From positions 55,920,405 through 55,984,404 of the forward strand of contig NC_080067.1 of assembly GCF_949987535.1 (NCBI RefSeq): a DNA stretch of 64,000 bases, written 5' to 3'. Source of the stretch: Balaenoptera acutorostrata. Taxonomy: Eukaryota; Chordata; Mammalia; Artiodactyla; Balaenopteridae. A model generated the notes under the pieces. That model did no database searches. It saw only the letters and a list, made by a program, of their open reading frames with translations, and had not been told where the DNA came from. The translations under genes and the position numbers were made by a program. This document shows, piece after piece, positions 34,955 to 46,150 of this stretch; within the stretch, counting starts at the first letter, position 1; the number at the start of each line of letters is the position of its first letter.

Positions 34955-36165
34955 TGATGGTTGGAGCTCCAAGAGCCCTCTTGGACATGGGCCACATACT
35001 GGAGATAGGAGATTGGAGAGCTAAAGAGAGCCTAATGATTCCTGCTATCGTGCCAGCTCTCAACTGCCTGCTTGCAGACTGCTTTTACTCGGGAAATAAA
35101 GCCACTATCTGGGGTCTCTGATACTTGTAGCTAAACACCTAATATCTAACCAATATAAGGACTGTTTTCCCTAGTTTTCCTACTCCCTCAGCCATAAACT
35201 AACACATCTAAGTTGCTATGTTATAAGAAATAGCTATATTTACTTTCACTGCTATGTGCATGGGGACACATTAAGTGTTAAAGAGGATTAGTAATCACAG
35301 TAAAAGCCCACCTTTATTTCTCCACTCTTCTATGCTTTGGCAAAAGAAAACAAGAAAAGTTTACACAGTCTGCGCTAAATGCCTTCAAAAAGCCACTAAC
35401 TTTAATTCCCATGGAATAGAATTTCATATGGCAGGCCTGTGGTTGCATCCAAATCCACTTATTCGACAGATTTGTGCTGTAGAAAATTCACACTCCTATC
35501 TCTTTAGATAGGGTCTGTCTTTTCATGTCAGAGTCATCTAATTTCTCCCAAACCAGCAACCCTTGAACACGTCTGGGGTATATTTTTTCTTGCTAAATGC
35601 AAACCACCTGGTCATTTCAAAGCCTATAATTCACTTCAGTAGCACTGGGCTTTCAGGATGTTCGTGCACATAACCACTGAGAGTGGCAACACACTTTGGG
35701 CGGTAGCCTTGCCAGCTCAAGCTCTTAATGTGTCCCTATATCATGGTGAGAAACTGTCTGACACACCAGGCAGCTGACAACTGTGAGAGAAAAAAAAAAC
35801 CCTCAAAACATCAGGTCAGTGACCAAGGGAAAAATGAAGTGATTAATGTGGAAAACACAGCAAGAAACATCAAACAGGAAACAGTTGACATTTCCTTTAG
35901 CTTAAAAACCTTTAGCTTAAAGTAAATTTGTTTTCTTCTCACCCTGACTATCAAAGCCTGGATCAAAGTATTAACATGGTACAAAAGTGTCAGATGTCTT
36001 CCTATCCCTGGGTCATTTACGATACTGCAGAGTCTTTGACTTCTTTTTTTAGAGGGAGGAAGGGAGGCAAGGTTAACACCATCATAACTCTGAATAGATA
36101 AACTTATAGGAAACTATAAGCATAAACAATGGCCCAAACTGTTCCCAAGAGAAGCCACAATCCTG
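34955..36165. other. Unique DNA, no feature seen
   Basis: No repeat or exon recognised. Confidence 0.4.
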
Positions 36166-36500
36166 CCTCCGCTCCTTTGTTCCTGCCGTTCGTTCCCTTC
36201 AGAGTTCCCTGGACATTCCTCTCTGTGTGGTTCTTGGGCTCCTAACCCACACCATCCCTTAACCACTAATGTTCCTTGAGGTTCTGAGCCCTTGCTGGTC
36301 TACCTGCCGACTCTCTCATTCTATGCCCTCATGGGGAGGGGGTCTCATAGTCATCCCCGGTTTCACCAGCTTTACTACTCTCAACACCACCATTCCTTTC
36401 CTCTCTTTCTCCTGAATGCCCAGTACCCACTGAGCTGTCCCACAGGCACCTATTTCATCAAATTCAAAACTGAGCACGATTAAACTTCTCTACTTCAAAC
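36166..36500 (+). mobile_element. L2 LINE fragment, sense
   Basis: It contains tgtcccacaggcacctattt and aattcaaaactgagcacgat, the L2 segment seen elsewhere as 'cacaggcacctcaaa...aaaactgaac', with the C-rich flanks expected of L2 ORF2. Confidence 0.6.
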
Positions 36501-37480
36501 CCCAGTTCCATCCTCTTCCCCTTCCCACAGCCCAGCCGCACATGCACCACCCTCCATATTCCATGCCTCAGTTACCAGCCCCACCACGTGCCCAGGGGCC
36601 ACTTCCACCCTTTTATCTACTCCACCTCATTTTTCTACTAGGAGCAGTGGTGGCTACACAAGCCCCAGATGAGAGTCATATGCTCTGCGAGCTTGGATGG
36701 GTCAGAGGGGCTCCTGGCCATCAGGAACTCAACTGCACCAGCTGCTCTGCAAGGCGAGAGGGACCCCTCCGACAGAGACACCTCTGTGACTTCCAGGGGC
36801 CAAACCAGGAGAGGAAAGAGGGGCTGTTTCCCCGCCCAGCTCCAGACTGGCCGGGGCCGCCGCAGTGAGCAGTTACAGGGAGAAACGGAGAAGGCTGTCT
36901 TCCCCCTGCCTCTGTGAGTCACAGAAAAACAAACCCAGCAACTTCATGTTCCTGGAGATAAATTTCTGTGGGGTACACGCCAGGTACCAGCATCCTTCGA
37001 AAGCCCCCTCCCCCAGATTTGCAAACTTGGGAAAGCAAGGCCTGACACACGGCTTCCTTGGCACGGATCCCATTCTCAGCTATGGTAGGGGTGGGGCCTC
37101 ACCCTCAAATCCCTTTGGCCCATAGTCATCAAGAAGAAACCCGAAGAGCAAGGGCCTCTGCAAGCACAGGTAAGATATCTCAGAGACTCCAGGAATATCT
37201 GGAGGAGACTTTTATTAAAGGTCCTACATAACCATGTTTGGACAGGAACCAGTGAAATCTGCACTATCTCTACTAACCTGACCTCATTTGAAGCCTCATG
37301 CTAGTGGGATCTGAAGACATTTCCTAAGTCTGTCTCCTACTTTTCACCCCTAACGTAGCTCAGGTATGCTTTTCAGTGGTGACTCCGGACCACTCCCCTT
37401 CAAAACGTTTCTACAGATTGCTACCAAAGTGATCTTCTGAAAATATAACTCCAGGAGTGTGCTGGGCTGGCTCATCCCAG
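36501..37480. other. GC-richer unique DNA, no gene recognised
   Basis: Overlapping open frames on both strands at 36.5-36.9 kb have no recognisable domain and no splice context I can support. Confidence 0.35.
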
Positions 37481-38330
37481 ATCCTGAGAACTGACTGGTA
37501 AATTTTTAGAAATTTTATGAATCAGTTGTTAAACGTTAACAATTATTAACAATTAAATTATATAAATTTACAATGAAATAAATTATATTAACCCCAAAGG
37601 TAATAAACACTTGAAATTCATCACTTCTTTATTGCTTTAGTACATGTCAGTAATATCTATGCTCTTGGGTTACTTAGGTCTGTTTTACTGTCTGTATAAT
37701 GTATACTGTCTGTATACTGAAATGCTGTATAATGTTGTCTACTGTATGTCTCTTCCCAGTTCCCTGTAACTTGAAATCGGCCAGAATGGGAATATTTTTA
37801 TATGGAAATTGACAAACCCTATGAATCATAGCTTGATTTTTGTTTTGTTGATTGTCTAGGCTTCAGCAAGTGATGCAGAAAATGTTAATGTGTGGTGCCT
37901 GTTGTAGTTCTATTGTGAATAAAACAAAAAGTTGAGGTAATATTCTTCTAGTACTATCCAATTCATAAAGAAGATGTTTAATGAGCAAGGGAATTTCTGG
38001 GATATGCCTTCATTGTTTCACTTTTATCTTACTTCATACTGTAATAGGAAAGCATCAACTGTCGTCTCTCGTCAGTTTTAACCATAGGTTGGCTACGGGT
38101 ACAAGAGATCAGTGAAAACTGCCAACAGAAAACTGTCAGAATCAATTAGCCATATGGACTTTACAATAAAGAGTACTGTCTATTTTATCATTATTTGTAA
38201 ATGGGGTACTACACATCTTTTATGTCAGTAAAATTTATTACTGCTACACACGCGCACACACACACACACACACATTTTTTTTTCTGGAGAGCTGGTTAAA
38301 CATTTGTTAACCATTTACAAGCACACCATT
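37481..38330 (+). mobile_element. Probable old interspersed repeat
   Basis: Phrases such as tatttgtaaatggggtacta, ggtgcctgttgtagttctat and agctggttaaacatttgtta recur in an old DNA-transposon-like family as I remember it. Ends and name are uncertain. Confidence 0.3.
38245..38274. repeat. (CA)n microsatellite
   Basis: An impure CA run with a CGCG interruption near its left end. Confidence 0.9.
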
Positions 38331-38369
38331 GTATAAATCCGATCGGCTGGTTCCTTTGTTAAAAATCCC

Positions 38370-39060
38370 TCAGTAGCTCCCTGTATCGGCCACCTTTTAT
38401 GCATGACTTCAAATCCTCTCAAACACACCTTGTGTTCCCGCCATTGCAATGGCAGCCAGTTCCATGAAGAATCCCGCCAGCTTCACACAAGTGTAGCCTG
38501 GCAGGGCCTCTCCATCCCAAGCTCCTTTGATGCTGTTTCATGAGGTGCCCATGGGGACCCACCTGGCAGTTGGACATGCCCAGTCTGAAAACGTGGAGCT
38601 GCCTTTAATCAATGGGAGACGAGAAGGATGAATAGAAGGTACTCCCTTTTTTTTCTCTAGCTGAACTATGCTGAGACACATTTCATAAGATTTCTCCTAA
38701 GGAGATCCCTTGGAAACAAGCAACCAATTGCTTACAGCAACAGCCAACTCAGTAAACTCCTCCTTTGTATTGGCTTTGTCTCCTTCCTTGTGTGACTCTT
38801 TCTGTTCCTTCCCTCCTGCTCCCCAGATGGCATTCCCAAGTAAACTACCTGGCACAAGACTCTCCCATTGGATAGACTCCAAGCTCCTTATCTTAGCAGT
38901 AATGGCTCTCTGAACCCGGACCTCTCCCTCCCTCTCCTGCTTCATTTCCTAGCATGTCACACCGGGTCACAAAGAATACACATACTCTTTCCCATCTCTG
39001 AGGCTTTGTTCATGCTGTTCCCTCTGCATAGACTTCTCCCCAAAGGATATGCAGAGAGGT
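38370..39060 (+). mobile_element. L2 LINE 3' region, sense
   Basis: It reads atccctcagtagctccctgt at the start and tgaggctttgttcatgctgt and ccctctgcatagacttctcc near the end. These match the L2 order 'cctccaatggcttcc... gggcctttgcacttgctgttccctctgcc'. Confidence 0.65.
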
Positions 39061-39379
39061 ATAAAAGTCTGTAATTTACTACAATCATAACCTTACAAAT
39101 GAAAAAGACTGAGGTCCAGAGTAGAATGTCTGGCACAATGTTTTCAAGGGCTAATTTAAGACAGAGCTGAAAACTCTCCTTGTTTTTATGGGCTTCTGCT
39201 TCTGGTTCCGAAAATGTCCATGAATATCTCTAGTCTAGCCCTGAAAGTCTACTGAATTAAATGTTTCCTCTTTCAGCCTCCCAAGATACATGGATTTCCA
39301 TTTCCCTTTAAACTACTACTTTTTATTGCCTGAACCATTTTGTCTCTTCCTAAGGAAGCAGATAGTAATTGACTTTTAC

Positions 39380-39560
39380 TCAATGATTCAATCCAATCCC
39401 TCAAACTTTTGCTGGCCACTTTATACAAGCATTTATGAGGAGTGCAGTGGGGAAGACAAAAATGAATAAGACATGTTCTTACTCAAAGGAGTTTGTAATC
39501 CAGTGGGAAAGACAGGGTTGTGCACAAATATACCAATATATGGTGTGATTATTATAATGG
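39380..39560 (-). mobile_element. L2 LINE 3' end fragment, antisense
   Basis: The plus strand has acaagcatttatgaggagtg, atgaataagacatgttctta and gtaatccagtgggaaagaca, the complement of the L2 3' end. Confidence 0.55.
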
Positions 39561-39999
39561 AAGAATGACTCCAGAAGGTTTAAAATATTTGCTATACTCA
39601 TTTAAAATACATATATATGTGTAGAACACATATCCAAAAGATGTTTACTTGTACAGTACATAAAATGGAGGAAGAGCAGGTCGACACACTAAGAAAACTA
39701 TAAGCAAAATGAAGCAAAGCTCAAAAAGAAGTCTATTTACAGATGTAAATATTTTAGAGCTAATGATTAACCCAGACAAACTGATCAACAAATGTATGAG
39801 TACCTGTTATATATAAGCCATTTATTTTTTGTACAAATATCTTCTGTAATATTTCAGACAATCGACAACCCTCAAAACATCGATTACAGTCATACTAAAA
39901 AGAGACCTTTAAGGGCATCTGATCCAGTCCCTTCCTAAAGAAACCAAGGTCCCACTAGGTTCATTTTCTTATCCAACCTACCTCCTCCGAGAGATCCAG

Positions 40000-40618
40000 C
40001 CACCCTCCTTCCTCCCCAACAACTCAGACTTGAATCCTCAATCTTTCTTGACCTTTCCATCTCCTTCATCCCCAGGAACCAATCAACTAGCAAATCTGTG
40101 GCTTCTCCCAAATCCATCCCACAACGACATGCTTCCCACCTTCATGCTCTTCTTGCTTGGAATTCCTAAGCAGCCTAAACCCCAGTCATTCCTGAAATCA
40201 CAATGCGGGAGCTGCCCTTTTTAAGCATGGCTGTGATCATGCTGTTCCCTTGCCGCCAAAATCCAAAAACCAAAAGCATGTTTAGTCTACATTTCCAACT
40301 CTCTCATTCTCAATTCCATCTGTTTCTGGTTGTTCCTTGCCCCACACCAACGCTCCAGCCCACCTAGGCTCGATGCTATCCCTACTTGCACATACACTCT
40401 GCACTGCCCCTCCCATCAGGAGCTTGGTGTGGCGCCAAAATGCCCTACCTGTTCAGGCTTTATCCACCTGTCAAGATCCTGCTTAACCTCTCCCTCTTCC
40501 ATCAGGGCTTCTCAGATCTCCAGCTGGTCATTAATCTTTTGACCCACCTCTCCACACTCCGTTTCCCACTGCACATTACTTGTACTTATTTCACAGTATT
40601 TAATCTTTGAATCGTGGT
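40000..40618 (+). mobile_element. L2 LINE 3' region, sense
   Basis: C-rich L2-like sequence: tgaatcctcaatctttcttg, accaatcaactagcaaatct, atccacctgtcaagatcctg and tacttatttcacagtattta in the order expected of L2 ORF2 and its 3' end. Confidence 0.6.
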
Positions 40619-40646
40619 TACAGATGTGTCAGCTAAACCATTAGAT

Positions 40647-40828
40647 CAGTGGTTCTCAAATCGTGGTCCCCAAACCAGCAGCATCAGCAGCATCTGGGAA
40701 CCTGTTAGAAATGCAAATTCTCCGCTCAGTCAACCTACTGAATCAGAAACTCTAGGGTGAAGCCCAGTACTCTGTTTTGATGAGCCCTCCAGGGGATTCT
40801 GAGGCACAGTGGTGTCTGAGAACCACTG
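40647..40828 (+). mobile_element. MER5A-type hAT (Charlie) element
   Basis: It starts cagtggttctcaaatcgtgg and ends gtctgagaaccactg, which are inverted repeats of each other. The flanking 8-mers cattagat (40639-40646) and cactagac (40829-40836) match at 6 of 8 positions, the duplication length of hAT elements. Non-autonomous. Confidence 0.88.
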
Positions 40829-40944
40829 CACTAGACGGTAAATCCCCCGAGGGCAGTGGCGAGAACTAAGATTAATTCATCCCAGCTCCAGAGGCCTGGC
40901 CTGAAACAGATAAGAGCACCAGTGGAATTTCCCGAAATAAATTT

Positions 40945-41035
40945 CCCAGGGTCACACTAAGTTAGCAGCTGAGACAAAACCAGAACTCAGGTAATCCTGA
41001 ATATCAGACCAGAGTTCTTTGCAGCACGTCTACAG
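40945..41035 (-). mobile_element. MIR-like fragment
   Basis: The plus strand cagggtcacactaagttagc and aaaaccagaactcaggtaat resembles the complement of the MIR 5' half. Confidence 0.45.
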
Positions 41036-41729
41036 TTTGTGATAGGGAATTTAGACTGCTTAAATCCATGCATAAAAAGCTACATGGAATAGGAAATGCA
41101 CTTATATTACCTAATAATGACAGATTGTACAATAAGCAAATCAGGTCATTTTCAATCTGTCGTCTTCAAAATGATGAATTAGTTGATCTGGCCAAGAAGG
41201 TTTACTTAGAGACGCCCTGTCTGCATGAAGTGAGAAATCCTACAGGAACTGAAGAATAAGCAGTCACTGAATGCATGTTCTTCAAACTTCTTATGGGACT
41301 CACTATTAACAAGTAAATTATGCACACAGAATGATTTTTAGAGGCAAACTCAGAAGCCTGTCTTTTTAAAAACACATTATACTATATTGTGGATATCTTC
41401 CTTTTGAATGCATATTTTTTAAGTAAGCAGCTTTTGACCAAAACATATGTAAATATCCTAATAATATGAAAAAACTGACATGTACCCATGTGAATGTTTT
41501 AAAATTTCTCATTTATTTTGAGCCTCCTATTGACTAAAGTTGGCTAAATTTTTGAGAGTTCATTCCTTTTCTCTCAATCTTTGGGGTTTTTAGAGGCTTA
41601 TTACTCTTTAAGTGCTGTTCTTTCTTATGAGTTTTGTGATGGCTGTCATGTGAGAATAGTAAAACCCGTTCTCCATTTTTTCATGACTTATTTGTAAAAT
41701 GACAAATAATAGATAAATGTAAATATCAC
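41036..41729. other. Unique AT-rich DNA, no feature seen
   Basis: No repeat or exon recognised. Confidence 0.4.
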
Positions 41730-42292
41730 TGACTCTTAAAATGTGAAAACTAAAGAAACTTTAAAGGGAAGGAAAAAGCACTCAGGCCACTGAATCCAGG
41801 TAATACCCACGCTTGCGTAGTAAGATTGTCCTACTGTTGTATGATCATGTGGATGAAAAATACTGCCTGCCGTATCAGTAAACAAAGGATGTGGCAACCA
41901 TCGAACCAGCAGCCACTGCAGCTGCCCCCAACTGTGCACCCTGAGGGGATTCAGGAGGAGAAAAGCAGGATACTGGCCCTAGATAGTGAAGGTGTATATC
42001 AAAGGAATAATATCAACGAGCCCAGACTTTTGCATCTTCCCATACATAGAAAAGCGCTAAATTCATTAACTTGAGATGTCTGGTTTTCTTTAATTAACAG
42101 TAATCTTTTGATGTTCCGACTACCCGGTTTTTGTTGCAAACACTCCTATACATCCTGGCTCCTCCCTTACCTCTTCAGAGTAGTCCCTCAGAGCTAGCTG
42201 AGAGGCTGTCTTTGGGGCAGAAGTCCTCAGTTTTGTCCGCCAAATAAAACAGAATTCTCAGCTTTTCGGTTGTGTATTTTTTCCAGTCGACA
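41730..42292 (+). mobile_element. Probable solo retroviral LTR
   Basis: It begins TG and ends CA, bracketed by atcac (41725-41729) and atcag (42293-42297), a near-perfect 5-bp duplication. It contains aaccagcagccactgcagct in the U3 region, a polyadenylation signal AATAAA at 42242-42247, and a U5 ending in ccagtcgaca. The tail resembles artiodactyl endogenous retrovirus LTRs. No gag, pol or env adjoins it. Confidence 0.6.
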
Positions 42293-42297
42293 ATCAG

Positions 42298-43445
42298 CAA
42301 TAGTAGGAAAGTGAGTTGGATTGAGATCAAAGTGGACTGATTAAAATGCTGAGGGGTGTGATGCAGAACTAAACGATGAGGGTGCTTTCAGTGAATCCCG
42401 ATCACTTAAACATCCTTTACTAATATAACTCTGAACCCATTTTTGCAGCATTAAGCAATGGATCTACACTTTGAAAAAAATCAAGACACTATTTTGGGCA
42501 ACAATGTCCTCCAGGCCTACCCTCTGAGGAGAAGAGGCTCCAGGGTGGCTGGTGAGCCCAGAGACCAATTCAGGACCTGCTTCCAGCTGAGGGGGTCACC
42601 ATCCTCTCTGCCCCAGAGCTGTGCTATCTCTCTTGCCCTGCACCAGCTCTGGGGGCTATGGTGAAGAGGACCCCAAAGGCAAAGAAGCCCAGGCCTTATC
42701 TGAAGCCATGTCCCTCCCTCCCTGCCCCAGACCCAGAGTGGGTTGTGAGAGCCACAACAAAGAAGAGAAATTACATTCATCATTTCTAGTCATTCCTGCT
42801 CAAGGAACATATGGTCATTTTAAGTTATGGATAGCCCTGACATGTACCAATGTGAATGTTTTTAATGTCACAATGTCACATGTCACAATTTCATAGCCTT
42901 CCTGAGCCACTAGCCCTAGGAAATCAGGGTGTAAGAAAACTTTTACTGTATAGAAGTCATCAGATTAAAGGTCTATGACTCTGTGCATCAACAAATAAAT
43001 TGAGAAAAAAATCCTGGATGGAATCAGGAGTAGGTGTCAACATAGGCACTGGTTTGATGGGGAAGGATTAAAATGAAATGTGTGCTCTGGTTGTGTTAAA
43101 ATAATTCTAATTACAGCCAATTAAGTGAGGTGCTTATCCTTTATGCTTAACTTGTGCTTAATTACCATGCAGTATAATAATTTCTCAACATGTTTTAAAT
43201 TAATACTGTATCCTTTATTTGATTGTAACAGAAAATTCTTCACACCTATCTAGCCAGATCTCAAGGTCCAGCTCTAGGCATATTACCTGATCTCCCTGGG
43301 AACTGACCCATAGGCTAGAGTTTACTTTGCCATTGACGGAGTCAGTCATGCTGGTGATAGAGGCAGAGTAAAGGGACAAAGTAGGTGATTAAATAATTAA
43401 TCATATTAGGGGATTGTAAGTAGAGAAATAAGTATGGGAGACCCC
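42298..43445. other. Unique DNA, no feature seen
   Basis: No repeat recognised. Overlapping open frames at 42.5-42.9 kb are short and have no known domain. Confidence 0.4.
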
Positions 43446-44057
43446 TGTAAGTTAATGATCACTCAAGAAAGCAGGTTTGCTTAACCACAAAACCAAGCAG
43501 ACTTACTGAGCAACAAAACCATGCAACAGAAGCATGAGACATGCCCCAAAACAATAAAACAATGGTGGAAAGAGACCCATATCCTGCCCAGTGAGGTCAG
43601 TAAGTTAATGATTCCTAGGACATGCTCCTCTGCACACACTAAAAACAAAAATATAAGGAAAAGGTGACATTATATTATACTAAAACCTGAAATGATTTAC
43701 CATATTTTAATATATGTTACCGCCTTTTTGCTCATTTCCATTGCGCCATGACAGTCCCAATTTGACCATGTAGGGACAAGAAAACTCCCCTGCCCAATGC
43801 AGAGAAGGAGCTGATGACAGAAGCTTGACGTCTACTCAAGAAAGAGGAAGAAGGTGGTCTTCTCCCCCTCCCCACTTTTCCTTTGATTATAAAACTGTAG
43901 CCCACTAAGATCTGGGCCTCAGCATTCCCTTGCCCGCCCGCTTGTAAACCTCACAAGCATCCTATTCTAATAAATCATTTCTTATCTGTCACTTTGCCTC
44001 TCGCTGAATTCTTTCTGCCCTGAGACATAAAGAACCGGAGCTCCTCCTAGCCCCCCA
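43446..44057 (+). mobile_element. Probable solo retroviral LTR (ERV1-like)
   Basis: It starts tgtaagttaatgatcactca. A TATA box (TATAAAA, 43888-43894) and AATAAA (43969-43974) lie in promoter-to-polyadenylation order. The U5-like part (ctctcgctgaattctttctg, gacataaagaaccggagctc) is typical of gammaretrovirus-like LTRs. The right end is placed at CA but the flanking 5-mers (acccc and ccctc) match poorly, so that boundary is tentative. No internal viral genes are present. Confidence 0.55.
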
Positions 44058-44540
44058 CCCTCTGAGATGCATTTCTGCAGTTTCACTGGGATGGGTCTCA
44101 CACTCCATATAGGAGTACTGAGTCCCCAGTGGGGCATCAGAACAGTAGGGCTGCTTGGGGAATCCACCACACACTAAGCCACCAACCAACACCTGACTCA
44201 GAAGCATCTTCCTGGCCCAAATGATCTCCAAGTATAATTGTCTACCCACAACTTCAATTAAAAAAAAAAAAAAGAAAAGAGGCACTTGCCTGTGACTAAA
44301 AACACTCCCTAAAGTATTTCTGTGTGTATGAACTGGCACAGAAACAAGAACACTGAAAAGCACTGGACTTTAGAGCAAAATTGACTAATGAAATACAAGA
44401 GAAAATCTAAAACATTAAGAGAAGTAAAGGGAATGAAATATTTTTAGGATCTTTCTTTCCTCTACTTTAAGTCAGTTCAAGGAGCATGTTGGGGTCAGCT
44501 ATACGTTAGACTTTTAAGTGCTTTAAAAAGAGGTGATACT
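44058..44540. other. Spacer with an A-run, unclassified
   Basis: No gene. An A-rich run at about 44259-44280 could be the tail of an unrecognised retroposed fragment ending there. Confidence 0.35.
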
Positions 44541-45402
44541 CCCTCTTGCGAGAGCACCAGAATCACAAGTAACTGCTAAACAATCATCGACAGGAAGACA
44601 CTGGAACTCGCCAAAAAAGATACCCCACATCCAAAGACAAAGGAGAAGCCACAATGAGACGGTAGGAGGGGCGCAATCACAATAAAATCAAATCCCATAA
44701 CTGCTAGGTGGGTGACTCACAAACTGGAGAACACTTATACCACAGAAGTCCACCCACTGGAGTGAAGGTTCTGAGCCCCACGTCAGGCTTCAAAACCTGG
44801 GGTCCGGCAAGGGGAGGAGGAATTCCTAGAGAATCAGACTTTGAAGGCTAGCAGGATTTGATTGCAGGATTTCCACAAGACTGGGGGAAACAGAGACTCC
44901 ACTCTTGGAGGGCACACACAACATAGTGTGTGCATTGGGACCCAGGGGAAGGAGCAGTGACCCCATAGGAGACTGAATCAGACCTACCTGCTAGTGTTGG
45001 AGGGTCTCTTGCAGAGTTGGGGTTGGCTGTGTCTCACCACGAGGACAAGGAAGCTGGCAGCAGAAGCTCTGGGAAGCACTCCTTGGCGTGAGCCCTCCCA
45101 GAGTCCGCCATTAGCCCCACCAAACAGCCGGGGTAGGCTCCAGGGTTGGGTCGCCTCAGGCCAAACAACTAACAGGGAGGGAACCCAGCCCCACCCATCA
45201 GCAGGCAAGCGGATTAAAGTTTTACTGAGCTCTGCCCACCAGGGGAACACCCAGCTCTACGCACCACCAGCCCCTCCCATCAGAAAACTTGCACAAGCCA
45301 CTTAGATAGCCCCATCCACCAGAGGGCAGACAGCAGAAGCAAGAAGAACTACAGTCCTGCAGCCTGTGGAACAAAAACCACATTCACAGAACAATAGACA
45401 AA
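44541..45402 (+). promoter_or_regulatory. L1-A 5' UTR (internal promoter region)
   Basis: Noncoding sequence upstream of ORF1, starting near tccctcttgcgagagcacca. It lacks the CAAGATGGC motif seen at the start of L1-B, so the 5' UTRs of the two elements are of unrelated types, a known habit of mammalian L1 lineages. Confidence 0.7.
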
Positions 45403-46150
45403 ATGAAAAGGCAGAGGACTTTGTACCAGATGAAGGAGCAAGATAAAACCCCAGAAAAACAACTAAATGAAGTGGAGATAGGCAACCTTCCAGAAAAAGA
45501 ATTCAGAATAATGATAGTAAAGATGATCCAGGACCTCGGAAAAAGAATGGAGGCAAATATCGAGAAGATGCAAGAAATGTTTAACAAAGACCTAGAAGAA
45601 TTACAGAACAGACAAACAGAGATGAACAATACAATAACTGAAATGAAAAATACACTAGAAGGCATCAGTAGCAGAATAACTGAGGCAGAAGAACAGATAA
45701 GTGACCTGGAAGACAGAAAGGTGGAATTCACTGCCACAGAACAGACTAAAGAAAAAAGAATGAAAAGAAATGAAGACAGCCTAAGAGACCTCTGGGACGA
45801 CACTAAACTCAAAACATTCCCATTATAGGGGTCCCAGAAGGAGAAGAGAGAGAGAAAGGACCCGAGAAAATATTTGAAGAGATTATGGTCAAAAACTTCC
45901 CTAACATGGGAAAGGAAATAGCCACCCAAGTCCACGAAGCACAGAGAGTCCTATACAGGATAAACCCAAGGAGAAACATGCTGAGACACACAGTAATCAA
46001 ATTGGCAAAAATTAAAGACAAAGAAAATTACTGAAAGCAGCAAGGGAAAAATGACAACATACGAGGGAACTCCCATAAGGTTAACAGCTGATTTCTCAGC
46101 AGAAACTCTACAAGCCAGAAGGGAGTGGCATGATATATTTAAAGTGATGA
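45403..46150 (+). pseudogene. L1-A ORF1 (5' part), broken
   Basis: ORF1 encodes the RNA-binding trimeric chaperone of L1 particles. The frame opens at 45403 with MKRQRTLYQMKEQ. It shows a heptad-rich coiled coil (about 45540-45720) and the DSLRDLWDD segment that leads into the RNA-recognition domain, then loses frame near 45815-45828. Recognisable ORF1 sequence continues in other frames to RLTADFSAETLQARREW, just before the junction. The reading frame is then cut by the L1-B insertion, and its last part lies at 53477-53628. Confidence 0.88.
46141..46150 (+). repeat. Target duplication of L1-B, left copy
   Basis: aaagtgatga, repeated exactly at 53467-53476. Joining the sequence across these copies restores L1 ORF1 continuity (…FKVM then KG/NLQPRLLY order), which confirms the insertion. 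Confidence 0.93.

Noticed and set aside
36542..36922. Overlapping open frames in GC-richer DNA
   Set aside because: No recognisable domain, splice signals or conserved start. Frames occur on both strands as expected from base composition.
37695..37750. Repeated ctgtataatgtatactgtctg-like words
   Set aside because: Irregular, short and AT-rich; best seen as low complexity inside an old repeat.
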